Origin: Chloroflexota bacterium | Lineage (GTDB): Bacteria; Chloroflexota; Dehalococcoidia; Bin125 | Direction: 5' to 3' | NCBI GenBank assembly: GCA_028873865.1 | Contig: JAPPNI010000025.1 | Coordinates: 36,725-100,724, forward strand | DNA length: 64,000 nucleotides | In this document: piece after piece, positions 49,966 to 58,126 of the stretch | Numbering within the stretch: the stretch's first letter is position 1 | Layout of the letters: the number at the start of each line of letters is the position of its first letter | Program-made: the position numbers and the translations under genes | The notes under the pieces: generated by a model | What the model was told of the DNA's origin: nothing | What the model saw: only the letters and a program-made list of their open reading frames with translations | Databases searched by the model: none

Positions 49966-51033
49966 GTGCCAGCAGATCGAGAGGTGGCGCTCTCAATCAA
50001 CGGCTTGTATAAGGTCTTCGCCGACGATGGCGGCCGGGGCCTGAGTCTGGCGGTCGAGGGTCGCTCCAAGGACGAGATCCAGGAGGAGACCGGGGCGGTC
50101 GTCGGGTTGCGCGACATCAACATCGAGATCACTCGAGGCGAATTGTTCGTGGTGATGGGCCTCTCCGGCTGCGGCAAGTCGACGCTGGTGCGCTGCATCA
50201 ACCGGCTGATCGAGCCATCGGTTGGCCAGGTCTGGCTGAACGGTCGCGAGATCACCGCCATGAGCGACGACGAGCTGCGGGATGCCCGGCGCCACGACCT
50301 GGCCATGGTCTTCCAGCATTTTGGTCTGATGCCGCACCGGAATGTGATCGACAATGTCGCGCTGCCGCTCGAGGTTGGCGGCGTGGCGAAGCCGGAGCGA
50401 CGGGATCGCGCAGCTTCGGCACTGGAGCTGGTCGGGCTGGCGGACTGGGGCGGATCGATGCCCAACCAGCTCTCGGGCGGGATGAAACAGCGGGTCGGCC
50501 TGGCGCGCGGCCTGGCGATGGAGACGCCCGTCCTCTTGATGGACGAGCCGTTCTCCGCTCTCGATCCGGTGATCCGGCGCGACTTGCAGGACGAGTTGCT
50601 GGCCCTGCAGGAGTCGGTCCAAAAGACGATCGTGTTCATCACTCACGATCTGAACGAGGCCGTCCGCGTGGGCGACCGGATCGCGATCATGCGCGACGGC
50701 GCAGTCGTACAGCTCGGCGCGCCCAACGACGTAGTGCTCAATCCGGCCGACAGCTTTGTCCGCGAGTTCACCCAGGACGTGCGCCTGCACGGGATGGTCA
50801 CGGCCGCTTCGATCATGGATACCGGCGCCGAGGCGCTGGCCGGTGTGACCGATGACCGTTATGTCGTCCAGGAGGACGCGGTGCTCGACGAGCTGGTTCC
50901 GGCTGGCCTGTCGGCGACGCAGCCGCTGCAGGTGGTGAACAGAGCGGGCGCGCTGGTCGGAGTGATTCCGCTGGAGCGGCTGGCTCGGGCGATGGTCTCG
51001 GATGAGGCGGCGGCGTCCCTGGCGGCGGAATAG
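49966..51033 (+). CDS. Glycine betaine/proline ABC transporter ATP-binding protein (ProV/OpuAA type)
   Basis: The product is 355 aa from a GTG preceded by AGGAGG. Walker A GLSGCGKST, signature LSGGMKQRVGLARGLA, Walker B VLLMDEPFSALD and VFITHDLNEAVRVGD are typical of quaternary-amine importers. The 70 residues after the ATPase core end in a short CBS-like or regulatory tail. It is the first gene of the operon ATPase, permease, small membrane protein, binding protein (49966-53674). Such systems import osmoprotectants like glycine betaine. Confidence 0.9.
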   Translation: MPADREVALSINGLYKVFADDGGRGLSLAVEGRSKDEIQEETGAVVGLRDINIEITRGELFVVMGLSGCGKSTLVRCINRLIEPSVGQVWLNGREITAMSDDELRDARRHDLAMVFQHFGLMPHRNVIDNVALPLEVGGVAKPERRDRAASALELVGLADWGGSMPNQLSGGMKQRVGLARGLAMETPVLLMDEPFSALDPVIRRDLQDELLALQESVQKTIVFITHDLNEAVRVGDRIAIMRDGAVVQLGAPNDVVLNPADSFVREFTQDVRLHGMVTAASIMDTGAEALAGVTDDRYVVQEDAVLDELVPAGLSATQPLQVVNRAGALVGVIPLERLARAMVSDEAAASLAAE

Positions 51034-51044
51034 GAGCACTCGAC

Positions 51045-52064
51045 ATGGTGGACCATCCGGCGGCGCGGCCCGATCTGTCTCATCGTTTTTTCTTGCAGGA
51101 CATGTTCAGCCGAGGCGGTCCGGTCAGTCGCGACTCCGCCTGGGCGGTCCCGCTGATCCTCGTCGTGACCGGCGGGATGTACCTGATCGCCTACTTCCTG
51201 ATCGCCGACGAGTTTCCCTTCAACGTCGGTCGCGATGTCGGCTACCGCCTCGACGTCTGGCTCGACTGGCTGAAGGACAACCTGGGGCCGCTGTTCCAAG
51301 CGATCAAGGGCGTGATCGTCTGGTTCCTGATCTCGCTCGAAGACATGATGCTGTGGTTCACCTGGCCGGCCTCGATTGCCTCGATCGCCCTGGTCTCGTG
51401 GTTGCTCGTCTCGTTTCGGATGGCGCTGTTCTCGGCCTCCTCGCTGCTGCTGCTGGCGACCTTCGGCCTGTGGGAGTCGACCGTTGAAACGATGGCGCTG
51501 ATCATCGTCACGGTGACGCTCTCGATTCTGATCGCCGTCCCGCTGGGGGTCTGGGCATCGCAGAGCGACCGGCTCGACGCCGTGCTGCGGCCGATCCTGG
51601 ACGCGATGCAGACGATGCCGTCGTTCGTGTACCTCGTCCCGGCGATCGCGTTCTTTTCACTGGGCAATACGCCGGCCGTGCTCGCGACCCTGATCTACGC
51701 GGTGCCGCCGGCCGTGCGCCTGACGAACCTGGGCATTCGCCAACTGCCCGAGGAAACGCTGGAGGCCGCGGAGTCGTTCGGCATGTCCCGGAGCCAGATG
51801 CTGCTCAAGGTCAAGATTCCACTCGCCATTCCGACGATCATGGCCGGCGTCAACCAGACCACCTTGATGGCGCTTTCGATGGTCGTCATCGCGTCGCTGG
51901 TTGGCGCGGGCGGGCTGGGCCTCGACGTCAATCGAGCGCTGGGGCGGATCGAGCCGGGCAACGGCTTCCTGGCCGGACTGGGGATCGTCTTCGTCGCGAT
52001 CATCATCGATCGCATCACCCAGGCCTTAACCAGGAAGCAACAGGATGCGCTAGGCTCCGAATAG
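51045..52064 (+). CDS. Glycine betaine/proline ABC transporter permease (ProW/OpuAB type)
   Basis: The product is 339 aa. About seven hydrophobic segments are seen, with the permease loop EAAESFGMSRSQMLLKVKIPLAIPTIMAG, which docks on the ATPase. DAMQTMPSFVYLVPAIAFF and ALSMVVIASLVGAGGLG are family phrases. An extra N-terminal region of about 110 residues carries two more hydrophobic stretches. It begins 11 bp after the ATPase stop. Confidence 0.92.
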   Translation: MVDHPAARPDLSHRFFLQDMFSRGGPVSRDSAWAVPLILVVTGGMYLIAYFLIADEFPFNVGRDVGYRLDVWLDWLKDNLGPLFQAIKGVIVWFLISLEDMMLWFTWPASIASIALVSWLLVSFRMALFSASSLLLLATFGLWESTVETMALIIVTVTLSILIAVPLGVWASQSDRLDAVLRPILDAMQTMPSFVYLVPAIAFFSLGNTPAVLATLIYAVPPAVRLTNLGIRQLPEETLEAAESFGMSRSQMLLKVKIPLAIPTIMAGVNQTTLMALSMVVIASLVGAGGLGLDVNRALGRIEPGNGFLAGLGIVFVAIIIDRITQALTRKQQDALGSE

Positions 52065-52075
52065 TCGAGCGGAGC

Positions 52076-52309
52076 ATGCAAGGGAGCGGCGCCATCTACC
52101 AACGACTGCAGCGTGTTGCGCAATTGCCCGGTTTCACGGTCGGTTGCGTTGCGTTGCTGGCCTGGATTCTGGTCGGGTTCGCACTGGCGGATCCGGATCT
52201 GTCGCCGAAGGCGACGCTCGGAGGGGCCAAAGCGTTGTTCGTCGTGATGGCGGTGTTGTTGACGTTGTTGATGCTCTATCGAGTCCGTCTCTACCGGAGT
52301 CGAGACTAG
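52076..52309 (+). CDS. Small two-span membrane protein in the betaine transporter operon
   Basis: The product is 77 aa from the ATG at 52076. Two membrane helices (VGCVALLAWILVGFAL and ALFVVMAVLLTLLMLYRV) are joined by a short Asp/Pro-rich loop, and the tail is basic (RVRLYRSRD). It starts 11 bp after the permease stop and precedes the binding-protein gene by 111 bp. It is not a usual part of ProVWX systems and may be a regulatory or stability subunit; I do not recognise it. Confidence 0.65.
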   Translation: MQGSGAIYQRLQRVAQLPGFTVGCVALLAWILVGFALADPDLSPKATLGGAKALFVVMAVLLTLLMLYRVRLYRSRD

Positions 52310-52420
52310 CGGGTTTGCTGCACGGCAGCCTCGGTTCGTCGGGGAATCACTGCACGGCGGCACTTGCTCCACTGCAACCCGTTCGACGCCACCCAGACAT
52401 TGCTCAGAGAGGAGACATTC

Positions 52421-53674
52421 ATGAGCAAGCTATGGTCGCGTGTCCCGCGACTCCACGCAGCGCGGTCGCTGTTTGGCCTGGCGGCCGGTCTGTTGATCGC
52501 CGCCGCACTGGTGCTGTCCGCCTGTTCGGACGACGCTGAGGAACAGCAGCAGTCGGTTGCACAGGCGCAACCAGCCCAGCAGACCGAGCAGCCCCAGGCG
52601 GCTGAACAGGCTGAGCAACAGGAAGAGCCACAACCGGCTGCCCAGCAGGAGCAGACCGAGCAGCAAGCGCAGCCTCAGCCGGCCGCTCAGCAGCAGCAGG
52701 CCCAGCAGCAAGCGCAACCAGAGCCAGCCGCTCAGCAGCAGCAGGCCCAGCAACAGGCGCAGCCGGCCGCGGATGAGGACAAGACCACCATCGTCTTCTC
52801 CGACCTCAACTGGACCTCCTCCGAGATCCAGGTCCGCGCCGCCGCGTTCATCGTGGAGCACGGATTCGGCTACCCGACCGAGCTGATCGCCGGCGACACG
52901 GTCTCCCTCTTCCAGGGTCTGATTAACGGCGACACCAACGTCACCATGGAGATCTGGCCGGGCCAGCAGCCCTGGATCGACGATCTCGAGGATCCGACGA
53001 TCATCGAGTTCCTCGGCGATTCGCTCGACACCAACTGGGAGGGCTGGGTCGTCCCGCAATACGTCAAGGACGCGAATCCGGGACTCGTCTCGGTCAGCGA
53101 TCTGCCCGAGTACATGGAACTGTTCGTGACCGCCGACTCGCGCGGCAAGGCGCGATTCATCGACTGCGTGCCCGGCTGGGCGTGTGAGCAAGCCAATGGC
53201 AACAAGGTCATCGCCTACGGTCTGGAAGACGTGCTCGAGCTGGTCAAGCCCGGTTCCGGTGCGGCCCTGTTCGAGGACCTTGAGTCGACCTACAACCGCG
53301 GCGAGGCATGGCTCGGCTACATCTGGGGTCCGACCAAGCCGACCGCCACGCTCGACCTCTACCGACTGGAAGAGCCCGAGTGGACCGAAGAGTGCTGGAA
53401 CTCCCACCAGGGCTGCGCCTACCCGGACTCCGAGGTTCGAATCGCCGTCCACCACACCCTGCTCGAAGCTGCGCCTGACGTGGTTGAGTTCCTGCGCGCC
53501 TGGGACTTCTCCGCTGTCGTCCAGGTCGAGTCGGAGATCTGGCTGGCCGACAACAACGCCACGCCGGACGACGCCGCGATCTGGTACCTGAGCAACAACC
53601 CTGACGTCTGGGGCGCGTACGTGCCCGACGACGTCGCCGAGCGGGTCCTGGCAGCGCTGGCCGAAGAGAGCTAG
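52421..53674 (+). CDS. Glycine betaine-type substrate-binding lipoprotein
   Basis: The product is 417 aa from the ATG at 52421 (GAGGAGA upstream). The signal peptide ends in LVLSACSDD (lipobox). A Gln/Ala/Pro linker of about 80 residues includes several near-identical QQQAQQQAQPEPAAQ-like units. The OpuAC/ProX-like domain starts at DKTTIVFSDLNWTSSEIQVR, and the GDTNVTMEIWPGQQPW and GEAWLGYIWGPT segments provide the aromatic residues typical of a betaine cage. It captures the ligand outside the membrane and delivers it to the permease encoded upstream. Confidence 0.9.
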   Translation: MSKLWSRVPRLHAARSLFGLAAGLLIAAALVLSACSDDAEEQQQSVAQAQPAQQTEQPQAAEQAEQQEEPQPAAQQEQTEQQAQPQPAAQQQQAQQQAQPEPAAQQQQAQQQAQPAADEDKTTIVFSDLNWTSSEIQVRAAAFIVEHGFGYPTELIAGDTVSLFQGLINGDTNVTMEIWPGQQPWIDDLEDPTIIEFLGDSLDTNWEGWVVPQYVKDANPGLVSVSDLPEYMELFVTADSRGKARFIDCVPGWACEQANGNKVIAYGLEDVLELVKPGSGAALFEDLESTYNRGEAWLGYIWGPTKPTATLDLYRLEEPEWTEECWNSHQGCAYPDSEVRIAVHHTLLEAAPDVVEFLRAWDFSAVVQVESEIWLADNNATPDDAAIWYLSNNPDVWGAYVPDDVAERVLAALAEES

Positions 53675-53901
53675 CGACTACGACCCCACAACAGCCAATA
53701 GCCGGCGGCGGTCGACAACAGTCCGACCGCCGCCAGCGGCGGCCACCACGGCCGCAGCGTCGAGAACAGCGGCGGATGCACCAGGACCGCGGCGCCGACG
53801 ACCAGCGCCGCGGTCAGGCCGCAGAACGCGAGCGCTCCCAGCAGCCAGGGCCACCATGCCGCCCACTGCTCGCGTCGATCTGACACCGTCATGACCGTCA
53901 T
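53671..53901 (-). CDS. Small membrane protein
   Basis: The product is 76 aa from the ATG at 53901 (or 53892). Two hydrophobic segments, WLLGALAFCGLTAALVVGAAV and PLAAVGLLSTAAGYWLL, are joined by a Pro/Trp-rich loop. It overlaps the stop of the betaine-binding protein by 4 bp in convergent orientation. No family is recognised, and coding status rests on membrane-protein-like composition. Confidence 0.5.
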   Translation of the reverse strand: MTVMTVSDRREQWAAWWPWLLGALAFCGLTAALVVGAAVLVHPPLFSTLRPWWPPLAAVGLLSTAAGYWLLWGRSR

Positions 53902-53950
53902 CCTATGCCCGGTCGAGTAGTCGGCGCGCCGAGCGGCCTAAGCTCAACGC

Positions 53951-54451
53951 ATGGCCAAGAAGTCAAAATCGCGCAAGGGCGGGGCCGGGTCCAACGGCAC
54001 ACAGCCCAACGATCGGGTTGTCGCCCGGAACCGGCGCGCGCTCTACCAGTACGAGATCCTGCGCCGCTATGAGGCGGGGCTCAGTCTGACCGGATCGGAA
54101 ATCAAGAGTGTGCGTGCTGGGCGGGTCTCGATCCAGGAGGCCTATTGCCGGCCCCGCGACGGTGAGATGTTCCTCCTCGGCGCGCACATCGCCCGCTACG
54201 AGCCCTCGGGACAGGCGAACCACGAGCCGACGCGCGATCGTCGCCTGCTGCTCCATCGACGCGAGATTGTCCAGCTCGAGCAGTCTTTTGCACAGAAGGG
54301 ACTCACGCTGGTTCCGCTCAAGCTGTATCTCACGCGCGGCCTGGCCAAGCTCGAGGTCGGCGTCGGGCGTGGACGGCGCCAGCATGAGAAACGTGATCGG
54401 ATGGCTGAACGCGACGCCCAACGCCAGATCGAACGCGCGGTTCGCGGCTGA
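53951..54451 (+). CDS. smpB: SsrA-binding protein SmpB
   Basis: The product is 166 aa. VVARNRRALYQYEILRRYEA and GLSLTGSEIKSVRAGRVSI are the OB-barrel hallmarks, with FLLGAHIARYEPSG and LLLHRREIVQLEQSF following. The tail GRGRRQHEKRDRMAERDAQR is the basic tail that enters the ribosomal mRNA channel. SmpB works with tmRNA to rescue stalled ribosomes. The ssrA gene itself lies 158 bp downstream. Confidence 0.96.
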   Translation: MAKKSKSRKGGAGSNGTQPNDRVVARNRRALYQYEILRRYEAGLSLTGSEIKSVRAGRVSIQEAYCRPRDGEMFLLGAHIARYEPSGQANHEPTRDRRLLLHRREIVQLEQSFAQKGLTLVPLKLYLTRGLAKLEVGVGRGRRQHEKRDRMAERDAQRQIERAVRG

Positions 54452-54566
54452 GGCAGGGCGTCGGCGATGGCTGAATGTGATTGCCAGGGAACGCTGACAG
54501 CGTGGTCCAGTACCCAGAAGCAGGCGATCTCGGCATCGTTCGCATGCAAAACGTCCGCTGGACTGA

Positions 54567-54608
54567 TATGATGCAATCAGACCGGTACATTCCGGTTGCA
54601 AACCCTAT
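54567..54608 (+). promoter_or_regulatory. Probable ssrA promoter -10 and 5' leader
   Basis: TATGAT at 54567-54572 fits a -10 element 36 bp before the mature tmRNA 5' end. No strong -35 is seen. A small hairpin, ACCGG/CCGGT at 54581-54596, falls in the leader that RNase P would remove. Confidence 0.4.
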
Positions 54609-54966
54609 GGGGACGAAAGGGCTCGACAGCGGTTGACTTCGAGTTGTTGCGTGCTGAGCTGGCGTTGCTCGTAAATCCACGCCATCACTCCCTAACTGGC
54701 GAAACCAGGGAACTCGCCCTCGCCGCCTAACCGCGGTGACGTCGCCTCTCAGCTGCTGCCGAGTCGGAGAGAGCGCGGCGACATCTAACTCGGTTGCCCG
54801 TCGTGGGGCGTAGGGACCGCGGCGGAAAGATCAACCCCACTCACCTGTTTGTAACGGTAGGCCGACGCGCCGGCGAGCAGGGACACCACAAGCGACGGCT
54901 ACGCACGTAGAGATGGCTCGCGGCGATCGTCTGGACGGGGAGTTCGATTCTCCCCCGTCTCCACCA
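54609..54966 (+). ncRNA. ssrA: tmRNA (one-piece, 358 nt)
   Basis: The 5' end GGGGACG pairs with CGTCTCC near the 3' end (54956-54962, one G-U), followed by the discriminator A and encoded CCA. Directly inside the 3' part is a T-arm, GGGGA/TCCCC around the GTTCGATTC loop, and near the 5' end is the conserved GGGCTCGACAG. The tag reading frame ends ELALAA followed by TAA at 54728-54730. The frame can be read back to GTA (Val) at 54671, giving the candidate tag VNPRHHSLTGETRELALAA. The rest folds into pseudoknot-rich sequence. With SmpB it tags proteins from stalled ribosomes for proteolysis. Confidence 0.93.
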
Positions 54967-54989
54967 GGGCGCCCGACTGGCCCGCTCGG

Positions 54990-55015
54990 ACGCCGGATCC
55001 CCGCAGCGGAGGCGT
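54990..55015 (+). terminator. Possible terminator hairpin after ssrA
   Basis: ACGCC (54990-54994) pairs with GGCGT (55011-55015), with TCC/GGA pairing inside, and is followed by TTCC. Spacing of 23 nt after the tmRNA CCA suits a terminator, but the stem is short and interrupted. Confidence 0.3.
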
Positions 55016-55037
55016 TTCCTGACGCCCAGGACGCAGC

Positions 55038-55568
55038 GTGGGAATCGAGGCCAAGATGGGGCTCGCCGCTAGCGACCACTCTTCGGGCAACGCGTCTTCG
55101 GGTAGGGACCACGCCGTCCCCGAGCAGCCGCCGGTGGAAGCCGAACCGGAATCGCTGGGCCAGCGGGTACGGGCGCTGCGCAAGAAACAGAAGCTGTCGC
55201 TCAACGATCTCTCCCGGCTCTCGGGCGTCTCCAAGGGATACCTCTCGCAGGTCGAGCGCTCGCTGACGGTGCGGCCGTCGGCGATCACGATCTTCTCGAT
55301 CGCCGAGGCACTGGGTACCACCGTCGGCGTGCTCTTCGACGGGCTGAACTACGCCTCCGACCTGGCCGGTCAGGCCGGATCGGGCGGCGAGCTCCCTGAC
55401 AGCCTGAGAGAGTTCGCGGCCGAGGCCGATCTGCCGCCCACTGATGTCAGCATGCTGGCCGGGATTCGCTACCGCGGCGCGCAGCCTCGGGACAAGGAAG
55501 ACTGGCGCTTCCTCTATGAGTCGATTCGCCGCAGTATCCGCGGTCCAGACCGCTCAACGTCCGGCTGA
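55038..55568 (+). CDS. XRE-family helix-turn-helix regulator
   Basis: The product is 176 aa from a GTG at 55038; an ATG at 55056 is possible. The HTH domain is at about residues 40-98 (LGQRVRALRKKQKLSLNDLS, RLSGVSKGYLSQVE, RPSAITIFSIAEALGTTVGVLF). The C-terminal part with DSLREFAAEADLPPTDVSML and RYRGAQP is found in HTH proteins that pair with ImmA/IrrE-type metallopeptidases. No such partner gene follows here; the next 250 bp are gene-free. Confidence 0.82.
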   Translation: MGIEAKMGLAASDHSSGNASSGRDHAVPEQPPVEAEPESLGQRVRALRKKQKLSLNDLSRLSGVSKGYLSQVERSLTVRPSAITIFSIAEALGTTVGVLFDGLNYASDLAGQAGSGGELPDSLREFAAEADLPPTDVSMLAGIRYRGAQPRDKEDWRFLYESIRRSIRGPDRSTSG

Positions 55569-55704
55569 GCGGTTGGCTCGCCATGGGCGCTCGGCGGTTC
55601 CGTCGATCGTCGAAATCCTCTGGCCGACGGCTGATCACGGCATCATCGAGAGCTCGCGCGGGACGACGATCACCCCCTGACGGAATGTACGAGTTCGTGA
55701 ACTA

Positions 55705-55739
55705 ACACCCCCGGGCTTCCGATGCCCCGGTCAAGGTGT
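55705..55739 (+). terminator. Possible terminator hairpin after the XRE gene
   Basis: ACACC (55705-55709) pairs with GGTGT (55735-55739), with CCGGGC/GCCCCGG inside (one unpaired C), around TTCCGAT. It lies within the 253-bp gap between the regulator and the peptide-binding protein gene. No U tract follows. Confidence 0.35.
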
Positions 55740-55821
55740 TGTAATCTACGCAGAACTGACCCGGCAGGCTCAGTGTCGGGCGAGCAGTATCGGCGGGGTA
55801 GTCCCGCTGCAGGAGGTACGA

Positions 55822-57975
55822 ATGAGCGAGCGAAACTATTGGCAGAGGATGCGCCGGCGACAGATGTCGCGCCGCGCGCTGCTGGGGGCATCGGCCCGCG
55901 CCGGTGTTGGCGCTGCCGGTCTGGCCCTGGTCGGCTGCGGCGACGACGATGACGACGGCCAGGCCGCCGCGCAGGTCCAGCAGCAGCAACAGGCAATGCA
56001 GCAGGCCGCGCAGCAGCAACAGCAGCAGGCCATGCAGCAGCAGTCCGCCGACCAGCAGGCCGACCAGGCCGACGCGCAGGAGCAGGCAGCCCAGCAGGGC
56101 CAGTCGGCCCAGCAACAGGCCGTCTCCGCGGCGCCCACCGGGATCATCACCGGCGGCACCCGGGTGGCGCCTTTCGTCGGCCCTTACTCGGGTGACCCAC
56201 CGACCCTCGACCCGTACGAGAACCTGACCTACCGGGCTCAGATTCCGTCTGCCTTCCACTACTCGAAGCTGATGCAGGCGATCACCGGCGGCGACGGCGT
56301 CGACCCGGGCAACACGGCGCAGTACGAAAGCGACCTTGCGGCATCGATGCCGGAGATTCCGGACGACACGACCTACGTGTTCACCGTGCGCGAGGACGCC
56401 AACTGGCACGACATTGCCCCACTCAACGGTCGGGCGATCACACAGCAGGACATCGTCGCCACGCACGACCGTTTCCAAGAGTTGGAAACGGCGAACAACG
56501 CGAGTTGGAACGCGGTGATCGAGTCCTTCACGCCGGGCGAGGACAACGCGCTGACCTTCAAGCTGCACGAACCGCACGCGCCGTTCTTCACCCTGGTCGG
56601 CTCATCGCAGCACCTGTGGATCATCCCGCAGGAGATCGTTGACGACGGTACGGTGGCCCAGCGCCCGGTCGGCTCCGGCCCCTGGATCTTCGACAACTTT
56701 GAGCCTGGCGTGGCGATCAACTGGGTACGTAACCCCAACTGGCACCGCAGCCGCGACTACGTCAGTGGAGCGGTCTCCGGCCACGCCGGCGGTTACAACG
56801 GCATCGCCGGGGCCGACCCGCAGATGTTCCCGTTGATGGACGGCATCACCGCGACGATGAACGGCGACACCAATGTGCTGATCCCGTCGCTGGGCGACGG
56901 CGCGCTGGACTTCTCGCAGCTCTCGCCGGCGATCTACAAGCAGGCCGTCGAAGCGGCCCCGCAGATCGAGGACAACGGCTTCGTGTTCACGCTGAACACC
57001 GTGCCTGGCGGTTTCTACTTCAACTACTCGATCCCGCCCTGGAACGATGTACGCGTGCGCATCGCACTGTCGATGTCGATGGACCGCGACGGCGTCCTCG
57101 CCGCCACCGACGACACGGGCCGCGGTGCCTGGCACAGTCCACTCTCGCAGATCGCGCCGTACTGGATCGACCCCAAGGATCTCGACACCTTCGGCGAGAC
57201 CTTCGAGGGTATGGACTCTGGTCTGACCTTCCACCGCGACCTGGCCAAGGCGCGACAGTTGCTCGACGCCGCCGGGTACCCCGAGGGCGTCCGCGCGACG
57301 TTGCACGGTACGGCCGACTACGGCGCCACCGTGGTCAACCTCTACGAGGCCTGCGCCGCGACCGCCGCTGAGGGTGGCTTCCAGTTCGAGTTCTTCTTTA
57401 AGGAGTACGCCGCGTACATCGCCTCGATCTTCCGCGGCAACTTCCCCGATGACTGGGATGGTGAGTCCAGCCACCTGGCGATCGGCCCGCTGTACGGCGG
57501 CGCCACCGACCCGCATGACATCTGGGCGGCGGTCTACGACCGCTCCTCTGGTCGTCACAACTGGGGTTCCGGTGGGCGAACTCCGGACGGCCTGGCATCA
57601 GTCATGGAGCTCGACACCGGCGGCAACGCCGAAGCCTGGTCGCACCCGAGCGCCGTGTCCGGCGGCGGTCCGGAGAACGACGAGCGCCTGCACGAGATGT
57701 TCAAGACCCAGAAGGGACTCTTGGACTTCGAGGAGCGCCTTGAGTACACCAAGGACATCCAGCGCTACATGGCGACCCAGCAGTACATGGTGCCGTACGT
57801 TGCGGCGCCAGGCGTCTACGCCTTCAACCCGTGGATGCAGCAGGTCGACCCGCGTAATGGAGAAGTGATCGACAACCCCGACAAGCGTGTCTGGCCCAAG
57901 GCCAACTACGGTTGGGGCGCGGAGTGCGAGCCGTTCTTCATGCTCAATCAGGACATCAAGGACGAGTACGCCTAA
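55822..57975 (+). CDS. Peptide/nickel-type ABC transporter substrate-binding lipoprotein (family 5)
   Basis: The product is 717 aa with GGAGG before the ATG. The N-terminus has a Tat-like RRRQMSRRALLGASARAG signal and a lipobox GLALVGCGDD. A Gln-rich linker (about residues 50-105) follows, then the SBP_bac_5 domain: GDPPTLDPYENLTYRAQIPS, TFKLHEPHAPFFTLV and RIALSMSMDRDGVLAATD. These proteins bind oligopeptides, opines or nickel chelates. Permease genes follow at 58127 and 59129; no ATPase gene is included, so dppD/dppF-type ATPases must be elsewhere. Confidence 0.9.
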   Translation: MSERNYWQRMRRRQMSRRALLGASARAGVGAAGLALVGCGDDDDDGQAAAQVQQQQQAMQQAAQQQQQQAMQQQSADQQADQADAQEQAAQQGQSAQQQAVSAAPTGIITGGTRVAPFVGPYSGDPPTLDPYENLTYRAQIPSAFHYSKLMQAITGGDGVDPGNTAQYESDLAASMPEIPDDTTYVFTVREDANWHDIAPLNGRAITQQDIVATHDRFQELETANNASWNAVIESFTPGEDNALTFKLHEPHAPFFTLVGSSQHLWIIPQEIVDDGTVAQRPVGSGPWIFDNFEPGVAINWVRNPNWHRSRDYVSGAVSGHAGGYNGIAGADPQMFPLMDGITATMNGDTNVLIPSLGDGALDFSQLSPAIYKQAVEAAPQIEDNGFVFTLNTVPGGFYFNYSIPPWNDVRVRIALSMSMDRDGVLAATDDTGRGAWHSPLSQIAPYWIDPKDLDTFGETFEGMDSGLTFHRDLAKARQLLDAAGYPEGVRATLHGTADYGATVVNLYEACAATAAEGGFQFEFFFKEYAAYIASIFRGNFPDDWDGESSHLAIGPLYGGATDPHDIWAAVYDRSSGRHNWGSGGRTPDGLASVMELDTGGNAEAWSHPSAVSGGGPENDERLHEMFKTQKGLLDFEERLEYTKDIQRYMATQQYMVPYVAAPGVYAFNPWMQQVDPRNGEVIDNPDKRVWPKANYGWGAECEPFFMLNQDIKDEYA

Positions 57976-57994
57976 GGCGTCAGCCAACTCACAC

Positions 57995-58047
57995 ACGGGA
58001 GGCGCGGCCCGGACTGGTCTCGAACCATCTGGAGCCGCGCCTCCCGT
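57995..58047 (+). terminator. Long nested stem-loop between binding-protein and permease genes
   Basis: ACGGGAGGCGCGGC (57995-58008) pairs perfectly over 14 bp with GCCGCGCCTCCCGT (58034-58047). The 25-nt loop can form an inner stem TGGT/ACCA. It lies 20 bp after the binding-protein stop and 80 bp before the permease start. Placement fits an attenuating partial terminator or an RNA-stabilising 3' hairpin that lets the binding protein be made in excess of the permeases. Confidence 0.7.
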
Positions 58048-58126
58048 TGGCGTATATTCCCTCTCAGCGGCGCAAAAACGCGCGATCCGTGCCCGTCGCA
58101 GGCGGCGCGGCTAAGGACCAGCAGCG

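Noticed and set aside
55569..55821. ImmA/IrrE-type partner gene after the XRE regulator
   Set aside because: No frame in the gap contains the HExxH motif or a convincing protein.
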